The notes under the pieces were generated by a model. That model worked only from the letters and a program-made list of their open reading frames with translations, had not been told where the DNA came from and searched no databases. DNA of 64,000 nucleotides, from positions 124,001 to 188,000 of the forward strand of contig CAKOMG010000004.1 in NCBI GenBank assembly GCA_934096585.1, read 5' to 3'. A program made the position numbers and the translations under genes. This DNA comes from an uncultured Bacilli bacterium. GTDB lineage: Bacteria; Bacillota_I; Bacilli_A; ML615J-28; CAG-698. Numbering within the stretch: the first letter of the stretch is position 1; every line of letters starts with the position of its first letter. This document shows positions 53,674-62,687 of this stretch, one piece after another.

Positions 53674-53878
53674 ATATAGATTAAATTATACAAATTTATC
53701 ATTAAGATTGAAAAAATGAACAATTCATAGGATCTTAAATAAATTTAGTCAACTTAATAATCTGATTATATAATCCCCCCCTTTTTACAAATTTCAAACT
53801 TGGTCTAAAAATCTATTAAATTTTCTTATATACAAGCGTATTCATTTATGATATAATAAAACTATAAAGGAGGGTCTT
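53674..53878. other. Intergenic stretch with a C7 tract and a promoter
   Basis: About 200 bases without a gene after the foldase terminator. It holds an isolated run of seven C (53775-53781), odd in such AT-rich DNA, and near its end a promoter with TATACA at 53829-53834, 17 bases, and TATAAT at 53852-53857 preceded by TGA. No other structure was seen. Confidence 0.6.
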
Positions 53879-53920
53879 ATGAAAATTTATTTAGAGTTAA
53901 AGCGTATTATCAAGGAGTAA
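53879..53920 (+). CDS. 13-codon open reading frame with a very strong ribosome binding site
   Basis: ATG with a near-perfect AAAGGAGGG five bases upstream, reading 13 codons (MKIYLELKRIIKE) to TAA, directly after a clear promoter. It may be a leader peptide, a regulatory mini-ORF for the following lipoprotein, or the stump of a lost gene. Nothing in the sequence decides between these. Confidence 0.4.
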   Translation: MKIYLELKRIIKE

Positions 53921-53961
53921 ACAAAATAATAAAAGATTAAATTAATAATAGAAGGTTTTGT

Positions 53962-54840
53962 GTGAAAAGAAATTTAATTTTTATAATTTTAATTATGATG
54001 TTTTTTTGTTTAACAGGGTGTAATAAAGAAAAAGAAATAGATAAAGATTTAAAAGAAGATATTAAAGTTCTTAGTAAGTTAGGCATGGAAGGATCAGGAG
54101 CTGAATCTGGATCTGCGGGAGATTCGCCTGCGGATGCTTATTTAGGTGGAAATATTAGAATGAGTATTATGTTTCCAGGAATTCATGGTTTTTATACAGG
54201 AAAAATTGATTATAGTAAAATATATGTCTTATGTGCATATATAGAAGAAGCAAAAGAAGTAGGACGATATCAACGATTTACTGTTCCACATTATTATGAT
54301 GATGTAACATGGGTTAAATATGAAAAAGAAGAAGATATAAAAGAAACGTATAAAGGCCTTATATTAACTGATACATTTATAGTATATAGTATTACCATAT
54401 ATAAAGATATATTAACAAATAAAGAATATAATCAAACATATAAACTATATTATGATAAGTATTATGAAAGTAGTTATACATATCGTAAAGGGAAACCAGA
54501 AGTATTTAATCCAGAAGGCGAATATTTAATATCAGGTGTAAGTTTTAATCATATACTTGATTATATCAATAGATATTATCACAAATTTGATCATATATTT
54601 TTTGAATGGGGTAATAGTGATGAGTATATGCAAAAAATAGTATATGAAGATAATGAACCATATGTAATTATTAAAAAAGATGAATTAATAGGATGTGATG
54701 ATTTACAAGAATATATAATAAAAGAAGAATATTCTTATGAAAAAGATGGTGAGATAATTAACACAACTCAATATAAAATAAAATTAGAAGAAATAGTTAA
54801 AGGAATAGAGAGGAAACTAAATGAAAAAGATAATAAGTAA
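53962..54840 (+). CDS. Lipoprotein of unknown function
   Basis: 292 residues starting with GTG, with AGAAGG nine bases upstream. The lipobox LTGC places the lipid on Cys20. A Gly/Ser/Ala-rich linker (about 41-65) connects to a mostly beta, Tyr- and acid-rich domain with no known motif. It is the main gene of a small locus that also includes the mini-ORF upstream and a broken gene downstream, whose start lies inside its last codons. Confidence 0.68.
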   Translation: MKRNLIFIILIMMFFCLTGCNKEKEIDKDLKEDIKVLSKLGMEGSGAESGSAGDSPADAYLGGNIRMSIMFPGIHGFYTGKIDYSKIYVLCAYIEEAKEVGRYQRFTVPHYYDDVTWVKYEKEEDIKETYKGLILTDTFIVYSITIYKDILTNKEYNQTYKLYYDKYYESSYTYRKGKPEVFNPEGEYLISGVSFNHILDYINRYYHKFDHIFFEWGNSDEYMQKIVYEDNEPYVIIKKDELIGCDDLQEYIIKEEYSYEKDGEIINTTQYKIKLEEIVKGIERKLNEKDNK

Positions 54841-55408
54841 ATTAGTAATTATAGTTGTAAGTTTTTTATGTTTTTATAGTATTATAAGTCTTAATGAACA
54901 TAGTAGATTTCTTGATGTAACATATGATGAATGTAAACAAGAAGATGAAATTTGATATTATTTAAATAAAGGTGAGATAAAATATTATAATGAGACAAAT
55001 GATGGAAAACCAGTTAAAATCAATTCTTATTATCATCTTTCTCAAGATACTAAAACGATTAAATACTATGTAGCTGATCATAATGACTATGATTCAACAA
55101 TCACGTGGAAAGATAAAAGATTAACTTCCCTAATTGATGAGATAACATTAATGAATATGGCAAGCATATTTAAAAATGATTTTATTAATAGCATAAAAAA
55201 ATGGAATAACGTTTATTATTACTCATATGATGCTAATGGAAATAGAGTTGAAAATAAAGTTATTAATATAGTTGAAGGAAACAAAGAAGATTACAATTCA
55301 ATTATTCATCCAAGTGAGTTAGAAAATGATTGTCATAATAGTTCAATAAATGCAAGTATGAATAAGTATGGAGATATAACAGTTAATAAAAAGGATGTTT
55401 TATACTAG
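54821..55408 (+). pseudogene. Exported protein gene interrupted by an in-frame TGA
   Basis: From the ATG at 54821 the frame encodes a hydrophobic export segment and continues to TAG at 55406-55408, 195 codons, but codon 45 (54953-54955) is TGA. A Trp there would give EIWYYLNKG, so a single G-to-A change from TGG explains it. After the stop the frame stays open for 150 codons with coherent sequence (NNVYYYSYDANGN). Either this is a recently inactivated gene or the TGA is read through. The C-terminal fragment starting at 55151 lacks a ribosome binding site. Confidence 0.65.
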
Positions 55409-55545
55409 AAGGAGAATATAAAACTAATACAAACTATATAATTGAAATTCATATTATAATTGAATGATTTAAAATAACTGGTGATAATTTTATCTTCCAA
55501 TTAATTTAAATACTAAAAGGGAGCTCGGCTGAGCTCTTTTTTTGC
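55409..55545 (+). other. Gene remnant and terminator after the broken gene
   Basis: In a shifted frame this stretch reads about 35 further codons (GEYKTNTNYIIEIH and onward) to TAA, again with one TGA (55465-55467) where Trp would fit, and no start or ribosome binding site. It looks like the worn end of a gene. It is followed by a terminator: GAGCTC / GAGCTC (55521-55536) with loop GGCT and seven T. Confidence 0.55.
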
Positions 55546-55627
55546 TATACAATAAGTTGCTTTAATTATTTATATTTTTACTAAAATAATTTTTGTTATA
55601 GCAGTTAAAAATCTCTTGTTATTTACC

Positions 55628-55656
55628 TTGATATTTTTCTTATTTCAATGTATAAT
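55628..55656 (+). promoter_or_regulatory. Promoter for the metallo-hydrolase-rlmH-uvrB cluster
   Basis: TTGATA at 55628-55633, 17 bases, then TATAAT at 55651-55656. AAAGGTG precedes the ATG at 55681. Confidence 0.75.
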
Positions 55657-55680
55657 ATATATATTAAAAAAGGTGTAAAT

Positions 55681-56451
55681 ATGAGATTTCAAGTATTATC
55701 AAGTGGTTCAAAAGGGAACCTAACATATATAGAAACAGATAACACAAATATATTATTAGATGCTGGAATAAGTAAAAAAGAAATAGTCGAAAGAAGTGAT
55801 ATAGATCTATCAAAAATAGATGCTATATTTATAACTCACGAACATGTTGATCATGTTAAATATTTAGAGCAACTAGCTAGGTTTACAGGTGCACCAATAT
55901 ATATAAGTGAACTATCATTTAAAAAACTATATCCAAAATATATCAAAACATTAGATGGATTAAAGGTGAAATTTATAGAAGCAAATAAACAAATAAAAAT
56001 TAATGATTTAACAGTTTTATCATTAAATCTTCAACATGATTCAGACTGTTGCTATGGTTACATCTTTGTATCAAATGGCAAAAGTCTTGCGTATTGTACA
56101 GATACTGGATTTATTCCGCTTCCATACATTGATATACTTAAAAAAGTTGATGGATTAATTATTGAAGCAAATCATGATGTTGAAATGTTAATGAATAGTG
56201 CTAGACCTTGGTACTTAAAAAATAGAATACTATCAATTCATGGCCATATGTCTAATCAAATATGTGGAGAAATATTAAATAAAATAATAAGTGCAAAAAA
56301 AGTAAAAGTTGTTGTTTTAGCCCACTTAAGTGAGGAATGCAATACAGAAGAATTAGCAATGGATACCGTAATAGAAAATATTGATTCTACTTATTTGCCT
56401 GAGTTTTTTATCGCAAAACAACATTCTGCTTTGCAAATAATTGAGGTATAA
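55681..56451 (+). CDS. Metallo-beta-lactamase-fold hydrolase (WalJ/YycJ-like)
   Basis: 256 residues. SSGSKGNLTYIE at the start and the zinc motif THEHVDHVK with H53, H55, D57, H58 identify the fold. YCTDTGF and SIHGHMSN give later ligands. This form matches YycJ/WalJ, a predicted nuclease-like hydrolase found beside rlmH in many Firmicutes, the same neighbour as here. Its role in wall and division control in other species is not visible from sequence. The frame is open 11 codons upstream, but AAAGGTG fits this ATG. Confidence 0.9.
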   Translation: MRFQVLSSGSKGNLTYIETDNTNILLDAGISKKEIVERSDIDLSKIDAIFITHEHVDHVKYLEQLARFTGAPIYISELSFKKLYPKYIKTLDGLKVKFIEANKQIKINDLTVLSLNLQHDSDCCYGYIFVSNGKSLAYCTDTGFIPLPYIDILKKVDGLIIEANHDVEMLMNSARPWYLKNRILSIHGHMSNQICGEILNKIISAKKVKVVVLAHLSEECNTEELAMDTVIENIDSTYLPEFFIAKQHSALQIIEV

Positions 56452-56452
56452 A

Positions 56453-56926
56453 ATGGGAACAATAATAAATATAAAAATAATATGTGTAGGCAAAATAAAA
56501 GAAAAATATTTTACTGATGGCATACTAGAATATAAAAAAAGATTAAATGCTTTTTGCAATGTTCAAGAAATAGAAGTCAAAGAAGTCAATACGAATGATG
56601 TTTCAAAGAATATAGAATTAGAAGGAGAAAATATTTTAGAAGTAATTAAACCTACTGATTATGTTGTTGCTTTGGCAATTTTAGGAAAGCAATTAGATAG
56701 TATTGAATTTTCAAAAAAAATTGAAGAACATTATACTTACTCTTCATCAGTAATTACATTTGTTATTGGTGGTTCAAATGGATTAAGTGATAAAGTGTTA
56801 GCAAGAAGTAATTATAAATTATCATTTGGTAAAGTTACTTATCCTCACCAGTTAATGCGATTAATTCTTTTTGAACAAATCTATAGAGCAATGATGATAA
56901 TTAATAATCATAAATACCATAAATAG
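56453..56926 (+). CDS. rlmH: 23S rRNA pseudouridine-1915 N3-methyltransferase
   Basis: 157 residues, the normal RlmH length. It methylates pseudouridine 1915 in 23S rRNA of the assembled ribosome. The SPOUT-fold cofactor loop FVIGGSNGLS and the C-terminal knot HQLMRLILFEQIYRA with the final KYHK are all present. The start codon lies just past the preceding stop, with GAGGT overlapping that stop. An in-frame TTG four codons earlier is rejected. Confidence 0.95.
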   Translation: MGTIINIKIICVGKIKEKYFTDGILEYKKRLNAFCNVQEIEVKEVNTNDVSKNIELEGENILEVIKPTDYVVALAILGKQLDSIEFSKKIEEHYTYSSSVITFVIGGSNGLSDKVLARSNYKLSFGKVTYPHQLMRLILFEQIYRAMMIINNHKYHK

Positions 56927-56937
56927 AAAGGAATAAT

Positions 56938-58905
56938 ATGTTTAAATTACATTCAACATATCAGCCAATGGGTGATCAACCAGAGGCCATAAACAAATTA
57001 ACTAATAATTTAAAAAATGGTGTTAAGTATCAAACTTTACTTGGGGCTACAGGAACTGGTAAAACTTTTACTATTGCAAATGTAATTCAAAACATTGGAA
57101 AAAACACTTTAGTTTTGGCACATAATAAAACTCTAGCTGGGCAGTTATATAGTGAATTAAAAGCATTATTTCCAGAAAATAGAGTTGAATATTTTATTTC
57201 TTATTATGATTATTATCAACCAGAAGCATATGTTGCTAGTAGAGATTTATATATAGAAAAAGATTCAAGTATAAATGATGATATTGATCAAATGCGTCAT
57301 AGTGCCGTTTCCAGTTTATTAACTGAAGATAATGTAATAGTAGTCAGCAGTGTATCATGCATTTATGGTATCGGTGATCCAGATGATTATGAGAATAATT
57401 TATTTATGATTCGTGAACATGATATAATTACAAGAAAAGATTTATTGGCAAGATTAATTAAAATGCAGTATGAAAGAAATGATTATGAACTTAAAAGAGG
57501 AACATTCCGTATTAAGGGCGATATAGTTGATATTGTACCAACTGGTGAAAAAGAAGAAGCAATAAGATTAGAGTTTTTTGATGATGAAGTAGATAAAATC
57601 AAAGTTATAGATACCTTAACTGGAAAAATAATTGGGTCTAAAAAGATTGCTACAATCTATCCCGCAACATTATTTAGTGTTAGTGATGATAAATTACATG
57701 AAGCAATTACAAGAATCAAGGAAGAGTTAAAAGATAGAATCGCTTATTTTAAGGCTAATAATAAATTATTAGAAGCAGAACGAATTGAGCAAAGAACTAA
57801 TTATGATATTGAGATGCTTGAAGAAATTGGGATGTGTAGTGGTATTGAAAACTATTCGCGCCATTTAACGCTTAGAGACGAAGGAGAAACACCATACACT
57901 TTACTTGATTATTTTAAACATGATTTTTTGCTTGTTGTTGATGAAAGCCACGTTACATTGCCTCAAGTTAGAGGAATGTATAATGGTGATAGAGCCAGAA
58001 AACAAAGTTTAGTTGATTATGGATTTCGTTTGCCTTCTGCACTTGATAATAGACCATTAAAATTTGATGAATTTGAATCAAAATTAGATCAAGTAATTTA
58101 TGTTAGTGCTACACCAACGGATTATGAAAAAAATAAAAGTTATGAAATAGTTGAACAAATAATAAGGCCGACTGGATTATTAGATCCAATTGTTGAAATA
58201 AGAAAAACAAAAGGCCAAATTGATGATTTAGTAAAAGAAATATATGGGCGCATTCGCAATAATGAGAGAGTTTTAATTGTCACTTTAACAATAAAAATGA
58301 GTGAAGAATTAACAACTTACTTAAAAGATTTAGATATTAAAGTTGCTTATTTACATTCTGAAGTAAAATCATTAGAACGCCTTGAAATAATTAGACAGTT
58401 AAGAATGGGAACATATGATGTTCTAGTTGGAATTAATTTATTAAGAGAAGGATTAGATATTCCTGAGGTCTCTTTAATTGCCATACTTGATGCTGATAAA
58501 GAGGGTTTCTTGAGAAGTGAAACATCACTAATACAGATTATTGGTCGTGCTGCAAGAAATAGTAATGGTAAAGTAATAATGTATGCAGATAATGTCACTA
58601 AATCTATGGAAAGTGCAATAACAGAAACTTATAGAAGACGTAGCATTCAAGACAAATATAATAAAGAGCATAATATTATTCCAAAGACAATTAAGAAAAA
58701 TATCAATGAAGCATTAATCATTACTAAAGAGGAAATAATGGAAGAAAAAGTTGATATGAATAATTTAGAAAGTATGTCTAAAGTTGAAAAGAAAGCTTTA
58801 ATAGCCAAACTAGAAAAAGAAATGACAGAAGCTGCAAAGAAACTAGATTTCGAACAAGCTATGTCACTAAGAGATATAATATTTGAAATAAAAGCAGGAT
58901 TATAG
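56938..58905 (+). CDS. uvrB: Excinuclease ABC subunit B
   Basis: A 655-residue UvrB. Walker A GATGTGKT is near residues 39-46, followed by the beta-hairpin region FISYYDYYQPEAYV that inserts between DNA strands, the DESH box, the helicase motif near QIIGRAAR, and the C-terminal UVR motif (about 620-652) that binds UvrC. All are intact. It is the damage-verifying helicase of nucleotide excision repair. uvrA and uvrC are not in the window. The mnmA gene starts two bases later. Confidence 0.98.
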   Translation: MFKLHSTYQPMGDQPEAINKLTNNLKNGVKYQTLLGATGTGKTFTIANVIQNIGKNTLVLAHNKTLAGQLYSELKALFPENRVEYFISYYDYYQPEAYVASRDLYIEKDSSINDDIDQMRHSAVSSLLTEDNVIVVSSVSCIYGIGDPDDYENNLFMIREHDIITRKDLLARLIKMQYERNDYELKRGTFRIKGDIVDIVPTGEKEEAIRLEFFDDEVDKIKVIDTLTGKIIGSKKIATIYPATLFSVSDDKLHEAITRIKEELKDRIAYFKANNKLLEAERIEQRTNYDIEMLEEIGMCSGIENYSRHLTLRDEGETPYTLLDYFKHDFLLVVDESHVTLPQVRGMYNGDRARKQSLVDYGFRLPSALDNRPLKFDEFESKLDQVIYVSATPTDYEKNKSYEIVEQIIRPTGLLDPIVEIRKTKGQIDDLVKEIYGRIRNNERVLIVTLTIKMSEELTTYLKDLDIKVAYLHSEVKSLERLEIIRQLRMGTYDVLVGINLLREGLDIPEVSLIAILDADKEGFLRSETSLIQIIGRAARNSNGKVIMYADNVTKSMESAITETYRRRSIQDKYNKEHNIIPKTIKKNINEALIITKEEIMEEKVDMNNLESMSKVEKKALIAKLEKEMTEAAKKLDFEQAMSLRDIIFEIKAGL

Positions 58906-58907
58906 AT

Positions 58908-60032
58908 ATGAAAAAAAAGAAAGTGATTGTAGGATTAAGTGGTGGCGTTGATAGTGCTGTTGCTTGCTTATTATTGAAACAACAAGGATATGAAGTTGAA
59001 GGAATGTTTATGAGAAATTGGGATTCATCCATTAATAATGATGTCCTTGGAAATCCCAATAATCCTAATGATGTATGTCCTCAAGAGAAAGATTATATGG
59101 ATGCAAAAAAAACAGCAGAAATGTTAAATATTCCTTTGCATCGTGTTGATTTTGTTGAAGAGTATTGGAATAATGTTTTTCAATATTTTCTTGATGAATA
59201 TAATAATAATAGAACACCAAATCCTGACATATTATGTAATAAAGAGATTAAATTCAAGTGCTTTTTAGATAAAGCAAATGAGTTAGGATGCGATTATATA
59301 GCAATGGGCCATTATGCGAGGGTTGTTCATGATGGATCTAAACATACATTGCTTAGAGGTGTAGATGAAAATAAGGATCAATCTTATTTTTTATGCCAAT
59401 TAACAGAGACTCAAATTGCCAAAGCTTTGTTTCCTATCGGAGACTTAACAAAACCAGAAGTAAGAAAAATAGCTTTGGAAAACAATTTGAATGTAGCTAC
59501 AAAAAAAGACTCAACTGGAGTATGTTTTATAGGTGAAAGAAATTTTAAGGAATTTCTTAAAAATTATATACTTGCAAAACCAGGAAACATTTGTACTATG
59601 AGTGGAGAAGTTGTTGGAAAACATGATGGAATAATGTTTTATACGATTGGACAACGCCATGGACTTGGCATTGGGGGACCTGGGGATGCCTGGTTTGTAA
59701 TTGGAAAGAGACCTAAAGACAATGTTTTGTTGGTTGGACAAGGTGATGAACAAGAATATTTATATTCAAATAAATGCATAGTTACAAATGTCAATTGGAT
59801 GCATGAAAAATTTGAAGGAAAAAAACATGTAACTGCAAAGTTTAGATATAGACAAAAGGACGTAAATGTCACTATTAGATTTATTGATGATAACACTCTA
59901 GAGGTTTTATATCCTGATAAGAGTAAAGCAGTAACACCTGGACAAGCTGCAGTATTTTATGATAAAGAGGTAGTTTTAGGTGGCGGAACAATTGATAAAG
60001 TATATATGGATGAAGTTCTAAGAGAATATTAG
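58908..60032 (+). CDS. mnmA: tRNA-specific 2-thiouridylase
   Basis: A 374-residue MnmA, which thiolates uridine 34 of Lys, Glu and Gln tRNAs. The PP-loop GLSGGVDSAVA is at residues 9-19. The catalytic cysteines are Cys110 (DILCNKEIKF) and Cys206 (STGVCFIGER). GHYARV and the C-terminal beta domain are present. In B. subtilis mnmA is likewise near recD2. The gaps to uvrB and recD2 are two and 12 bases. Confidence 0.97.
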   Translation: MKKKKVIVGLSGGVDSAVACLLLKQQGYEVEGMFMRNWDSSINNDVLGNPNNPNDVCPQEKDYMDAKKTAEMLNIPLHRVDFVEEYWNNVFQYFLDEYNNNRTPNPDILCNKEIKFKCFLDKANELGCDYIAMGHYARVVHDGSKHTLLRGVDENKDQSYFLCQLTETQIAKALFPIGDLTKPEVRKIALENNLNVATKKDSTGVCFIGERNFKEFLKNYILAKPGNICTMSGEVVGKHDGIMFYTIGQRHGLGIGGPGDAWFVIGKRPKDNVLLVGQGDEQEYLYSNKCIVTNVNWMHEKFEGKKHVTAKFRYRQKDVNVTIRFIDDNTLEVLYPDKSKAVTPGQAAVFYDKEVVLGGGTIDKVYMDEVLREY

Positions 60033-60044
60033 AAAGGAGAAAAG

Positions 60045-62408
60045 ATGGATAAAGTAATAGGATCTGTTACCAAAATAGTATATTATAATGAAAGCAATGG
60101 CTATGGCATTATTAAATTAAAAATTGATTTTAGAAATAGTATAAATGCAAGTTATCAAAATATACTATTTTCTAATACCATATCTGTTTTATCCACTTTT
60201 GATAGAAAACCTTTTGAGGATGAAGAATATGAATTTGAAGGAGAACTCGAAACATCTAGTTATGGATATCAATTAAAAGCAAAAAACTTTAGAAGAATTA
60301 ATGAAACATCAAAAGAAGGAATAATTACTTATCTTTCAAGTGATTTGTTTCCTCAGGTAGGTAAAAAAGCAGCTACTAAAGTCTTTGAAGCATTGGGTGA
60401 AAATGCCTTACAATTAATTATTGATAATCGTGATTGTTTAGATAATGTAAATATTACGAATAAGCAAAAAGATACATTATATGAAAATTTAGTTATTCAT
60501 TACTCTAAAGAAAAGAATTTAGTTGAGCTTCTTAATATGGGCATCGGAATGGGCACGAGTGTAAAGATAATCAATGCACTTGGTGACAAAGCCATCAACG
60601 TTGTTAAAACTAATCCATATAAATTAATTGATTTAGTTGAAGGAATTGCATTTGTAAGAGCTGATGAAATAGCAAAAAAAATGAATATAAAAAAAGATGC
60701 AGATATAAGACTTTATGCATTAATTAATTATATAATAAATTCTTTGGTATATAGCACTGGTAATACATATTTTCCAATTGAAGAGCTTCGTGAAAAAGTA
60801 AATGAGTTTGCTCAATCACAAGATATCATTATTGAAAAAGATAAATTCAATACTTTAGTTGAACAATTAAAAAATGATAAAAAAATAGTTATTGAAAATA
60901 ATAACATTTTTGAATATCATTTATATTATGATGAAATTAGTGTTGCTAAAAACATAATAGGATTTTTAAATAATAATAAATTAGATTATAGCAAGAATAA
61001 AGTTGAATATGCTATCAAAGAAGTAATGGATAACAATAATATAGTTTATAGTAATAAACAAATAGAAGCAATCAAAACGGCTTTACTTGAACCAGTGACA
61101 ATTATTACAGGTGGACCAGGTACTGGAAAATCAACAATAATTAAAGGCCTTGTTGAAGCATATGCATCATTATTTAAACAGCCTGATTTAATAAAAAAAC
61201 AAATATACTTGTTAGCTCCAACCGGAAGAGCGAGTAAGCGATTAAAAGAAGTAACATTGCATCCTAATGCTTGTACTATCCATAAATTTTTAGGTTATCA
61301 GGGCCATGGTTATTTTAGTGCGTTAGAAGAAGGACCAATTGATGCTAAACTAATTATTATAGATGAGTTTAGTATGGTTGATATATCTTTAGCTTCAATA
61401 TTATTTAAGTGTATTGCTCCAAATACTAAAATAATAATTGTTGGGGATGTTGATCAATTACCAGCAGTTGGGGCAGGAGATGTATTGAGAGATTTGATAG
61501 AAAGTAAAGAAATATCTACAATAAAGCTTGATAAAATTCATAGACAAGCTAGTGATTCAACAATAGTTAAATTAGCTCATGAAATTAATGAAGGTTATCT
61601 TCCACAAAGCGTTATAGAAAAACAACATGATAGAAACTTTATTGCATGTGAAGATGATCGCATAGTAGAAATAATTAAACAAGTTGTGAAACAAGGCATT
61701 GCCTCAAATATGGATTTAATTAAAGATATTCAAGTATTAGTTCCAATGTATAAAGGTTTAGTTGGAATAGATTCCATAAATTATAATTTGCAAGATACAT
61801 TTAATAGTACTGGTAAAGAAATAATATATAACGGCAAACGATTAAGAGAAAACGATAAAGTAATTCAATTAGTAAATCGTCAAGAAAAACAAGTAATGAA
61901 TGGTGATATAGGATATATAAGAGCTATAAACATAGAAAATGAATCTTTTAAGAGTCTAGATGTTATGTTTGAATTTGGCTCAGTACATTATGAAAAAGAA
62001 GAAATAGAAGATTTGAATTTAGCTTATGCTATATCAATTCATAAAGCTCAAGGTAGTGAGTTTAAACTAGTAATTGTTCCGTTTAGTTTTAAATATTATA
62101 TAATGTTAAAGCGAAAACTAATATATACAGCAATTACAAGAGCCAAAGAGTTTTTAATAATGATTGGTAATATTGAAGCATTAAGAAAAGGTATTGTTCA
62201 AATAGAAGATAAACGTAAAACAAAATTGCAAGATAGACTGCATGAAATAATGAAAAATCCAAATAAAATATATGATAATGATAGTGCTTTCTCAGAAATT
62301 AGTGATAAAACTGATGTTTCCATTAGCGATTTTTTAGATCAAGAAATGCAAGATTTAGAAGAAATGGAAAATATTTCACCTTATGATTTTATGAAAAAAC
62401 GCAAATAA
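60045..62408 (+). CDS. recD2: RecD2-type ATP-dependent DNA helicase
   Basis: A 787-residue SF1B helicase. The N-terminal region with an OB-like start and HhH-like segments is the RecD2 hallmark, distinguishing it from the RecD of RecBCD. Walker A GGPGTGKST is near residue 356. IIDEFSMVD is Walker B, GDVDQLPAVGAGDVL motif III, and YAISIHKAQGSEF and YTAITRAKE are motifs V and VI. RecD2 acts in DNA repair and replication-fork processing without RecBC. AGAAAGGAG precedes the start. Confidence 0.95.
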   Translation: MDKVIGSVTKIVYYNESNGYGIIKLKIDFRNSINASYQNILFSNTISVLSTFDRKPFEDEEYEFEGELETSSYGYQLKAKNFRRINETSKEGIITYLSSDLFPQVGKKAATKVFEALGENALQLIIDNRDCLDNVNITNKQKDTLYENLVIHYSKEKNLVELLNMGIGMGTSVKIINALGDKAINVVKTNPYKLIDLVEGIAFVRADEIAKKMNIKKDADIRLYALINYIINSLVYSTGNTYFPIEELREKVNEFAQSQDIIIEKDKFNTLVEQLKNDKKIVIENNNIFEYHLYYDEISVAKNIIGFLNNNKLDYSKNKVEYAIKEVMDNNNIVYSNKQIEAIKTALLEPVTIITGGPGTGKSTIIKGLVEAYASLFKQPDLIKKQIYLLAPTGRASKRLKEVTLHPNACTIHKFLGYQGHGYFSALEEGPIDAKLIIIDEFSMVDISLASILFKCIAPNTKIIIVGDVDQLPAVGAGDVLRDLIESKEISTIKLDKIHRQASDSTIVKLAHEINEGYLPQSVIEKQHDRNFIACEDDRIVEIIKQVVKQGIASNMDLIKDIQVLVPMYKGLVGIDSINYNLQDTFNSTGKEIIYNGKRLRENDKVIQLVNRQEKQVMNGDIGYIRAINIENESFKSLDVMFEFGSVHYEKEEIEDLNLAYAISIHKAQGSEFKLVIVPFSFKYYIMLKRKLIYTAITRAKEFLIMIGNIEALRKGIVQIEDKRKTKLQDRLHEIMKNPNKIYDNDSAFSEISDKTDVSISDFLDQEMQDLEEMENISPYDFMKKRK

Positions 62409-62428
62409 TAATATTGCGAGGTGTAAAA

Positions 62429-62590
62429 ATGAAAAAAATTAAACACGCAATGTTGTTTATGGGCATTGGTGCAGTCATGACTTTTGCGGCAATGAAAATG
62501 ATGAATTCAGATTGTTGTGATAAAGTAGATGATTTAATGTGTAAAGAAAAGAGAATGTTAAAAAAATTGAAAAAGAAAATGTTTAATTAA
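62429..62590 (+). CDS. 53-residue single-helix membrane protein
   Basis: A small gene with GAGGTG just before the ATG, 20 bases after recD2. The product has a basic start, one membrane helix (about 6-25), a CC pair with a third Cys, and a very basic Met-rich end (KRMLKKLKKKMF). It is similar in build to small membrane proteins of unknown role. The coding call rests on the ribosome binding site and the terminator after it. Confidence 0.65.
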   Translation: MKKIKHAMLFMGIGAVMTFAAMKMMNSDCCDKVDDLMCKEKRMLKKLKKKMFN

Positions 62591-62604
62591 TGAAAATATG
62601 TCAT

Positions 62605-62634
62605 AAAAAGTAAAGCTATAGTCTTTACTTTTTG
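62605..62634 (+). terminator. Terminator of the uvrB-mnmA-recD2 cluster
   Basis: AAAAAGTAAAG / CTTTACTTTTT, eleven pairs with a seven-base loop. Confidence 0.88.
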
Positions 62635-62643
62635 GTCATTTTA

Positions 62644-62652
62644 TGATATAAT
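62644..62652 (+). promoter_or_regulatory. Extended -10 element for yebC
   Basis: TATAAT at 62647-62652 preceded by TGA, with a weak -35 that overlaps the preceding terminator stem. The ATG at 62688 has AAAGGAA before it. Confidence 0.6.
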
Positions 62653-62687
62653 AGTATGTAATTTTATAAGGAAAGGAATATTTAATT

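Noticed and set aside
53962..55545. Mobile element as the origin of the degraded locus
   Set aside because: No transposase, terminal inverted repeats, integrase or target duplication was seen, so only lineage-specific decay is claimed.
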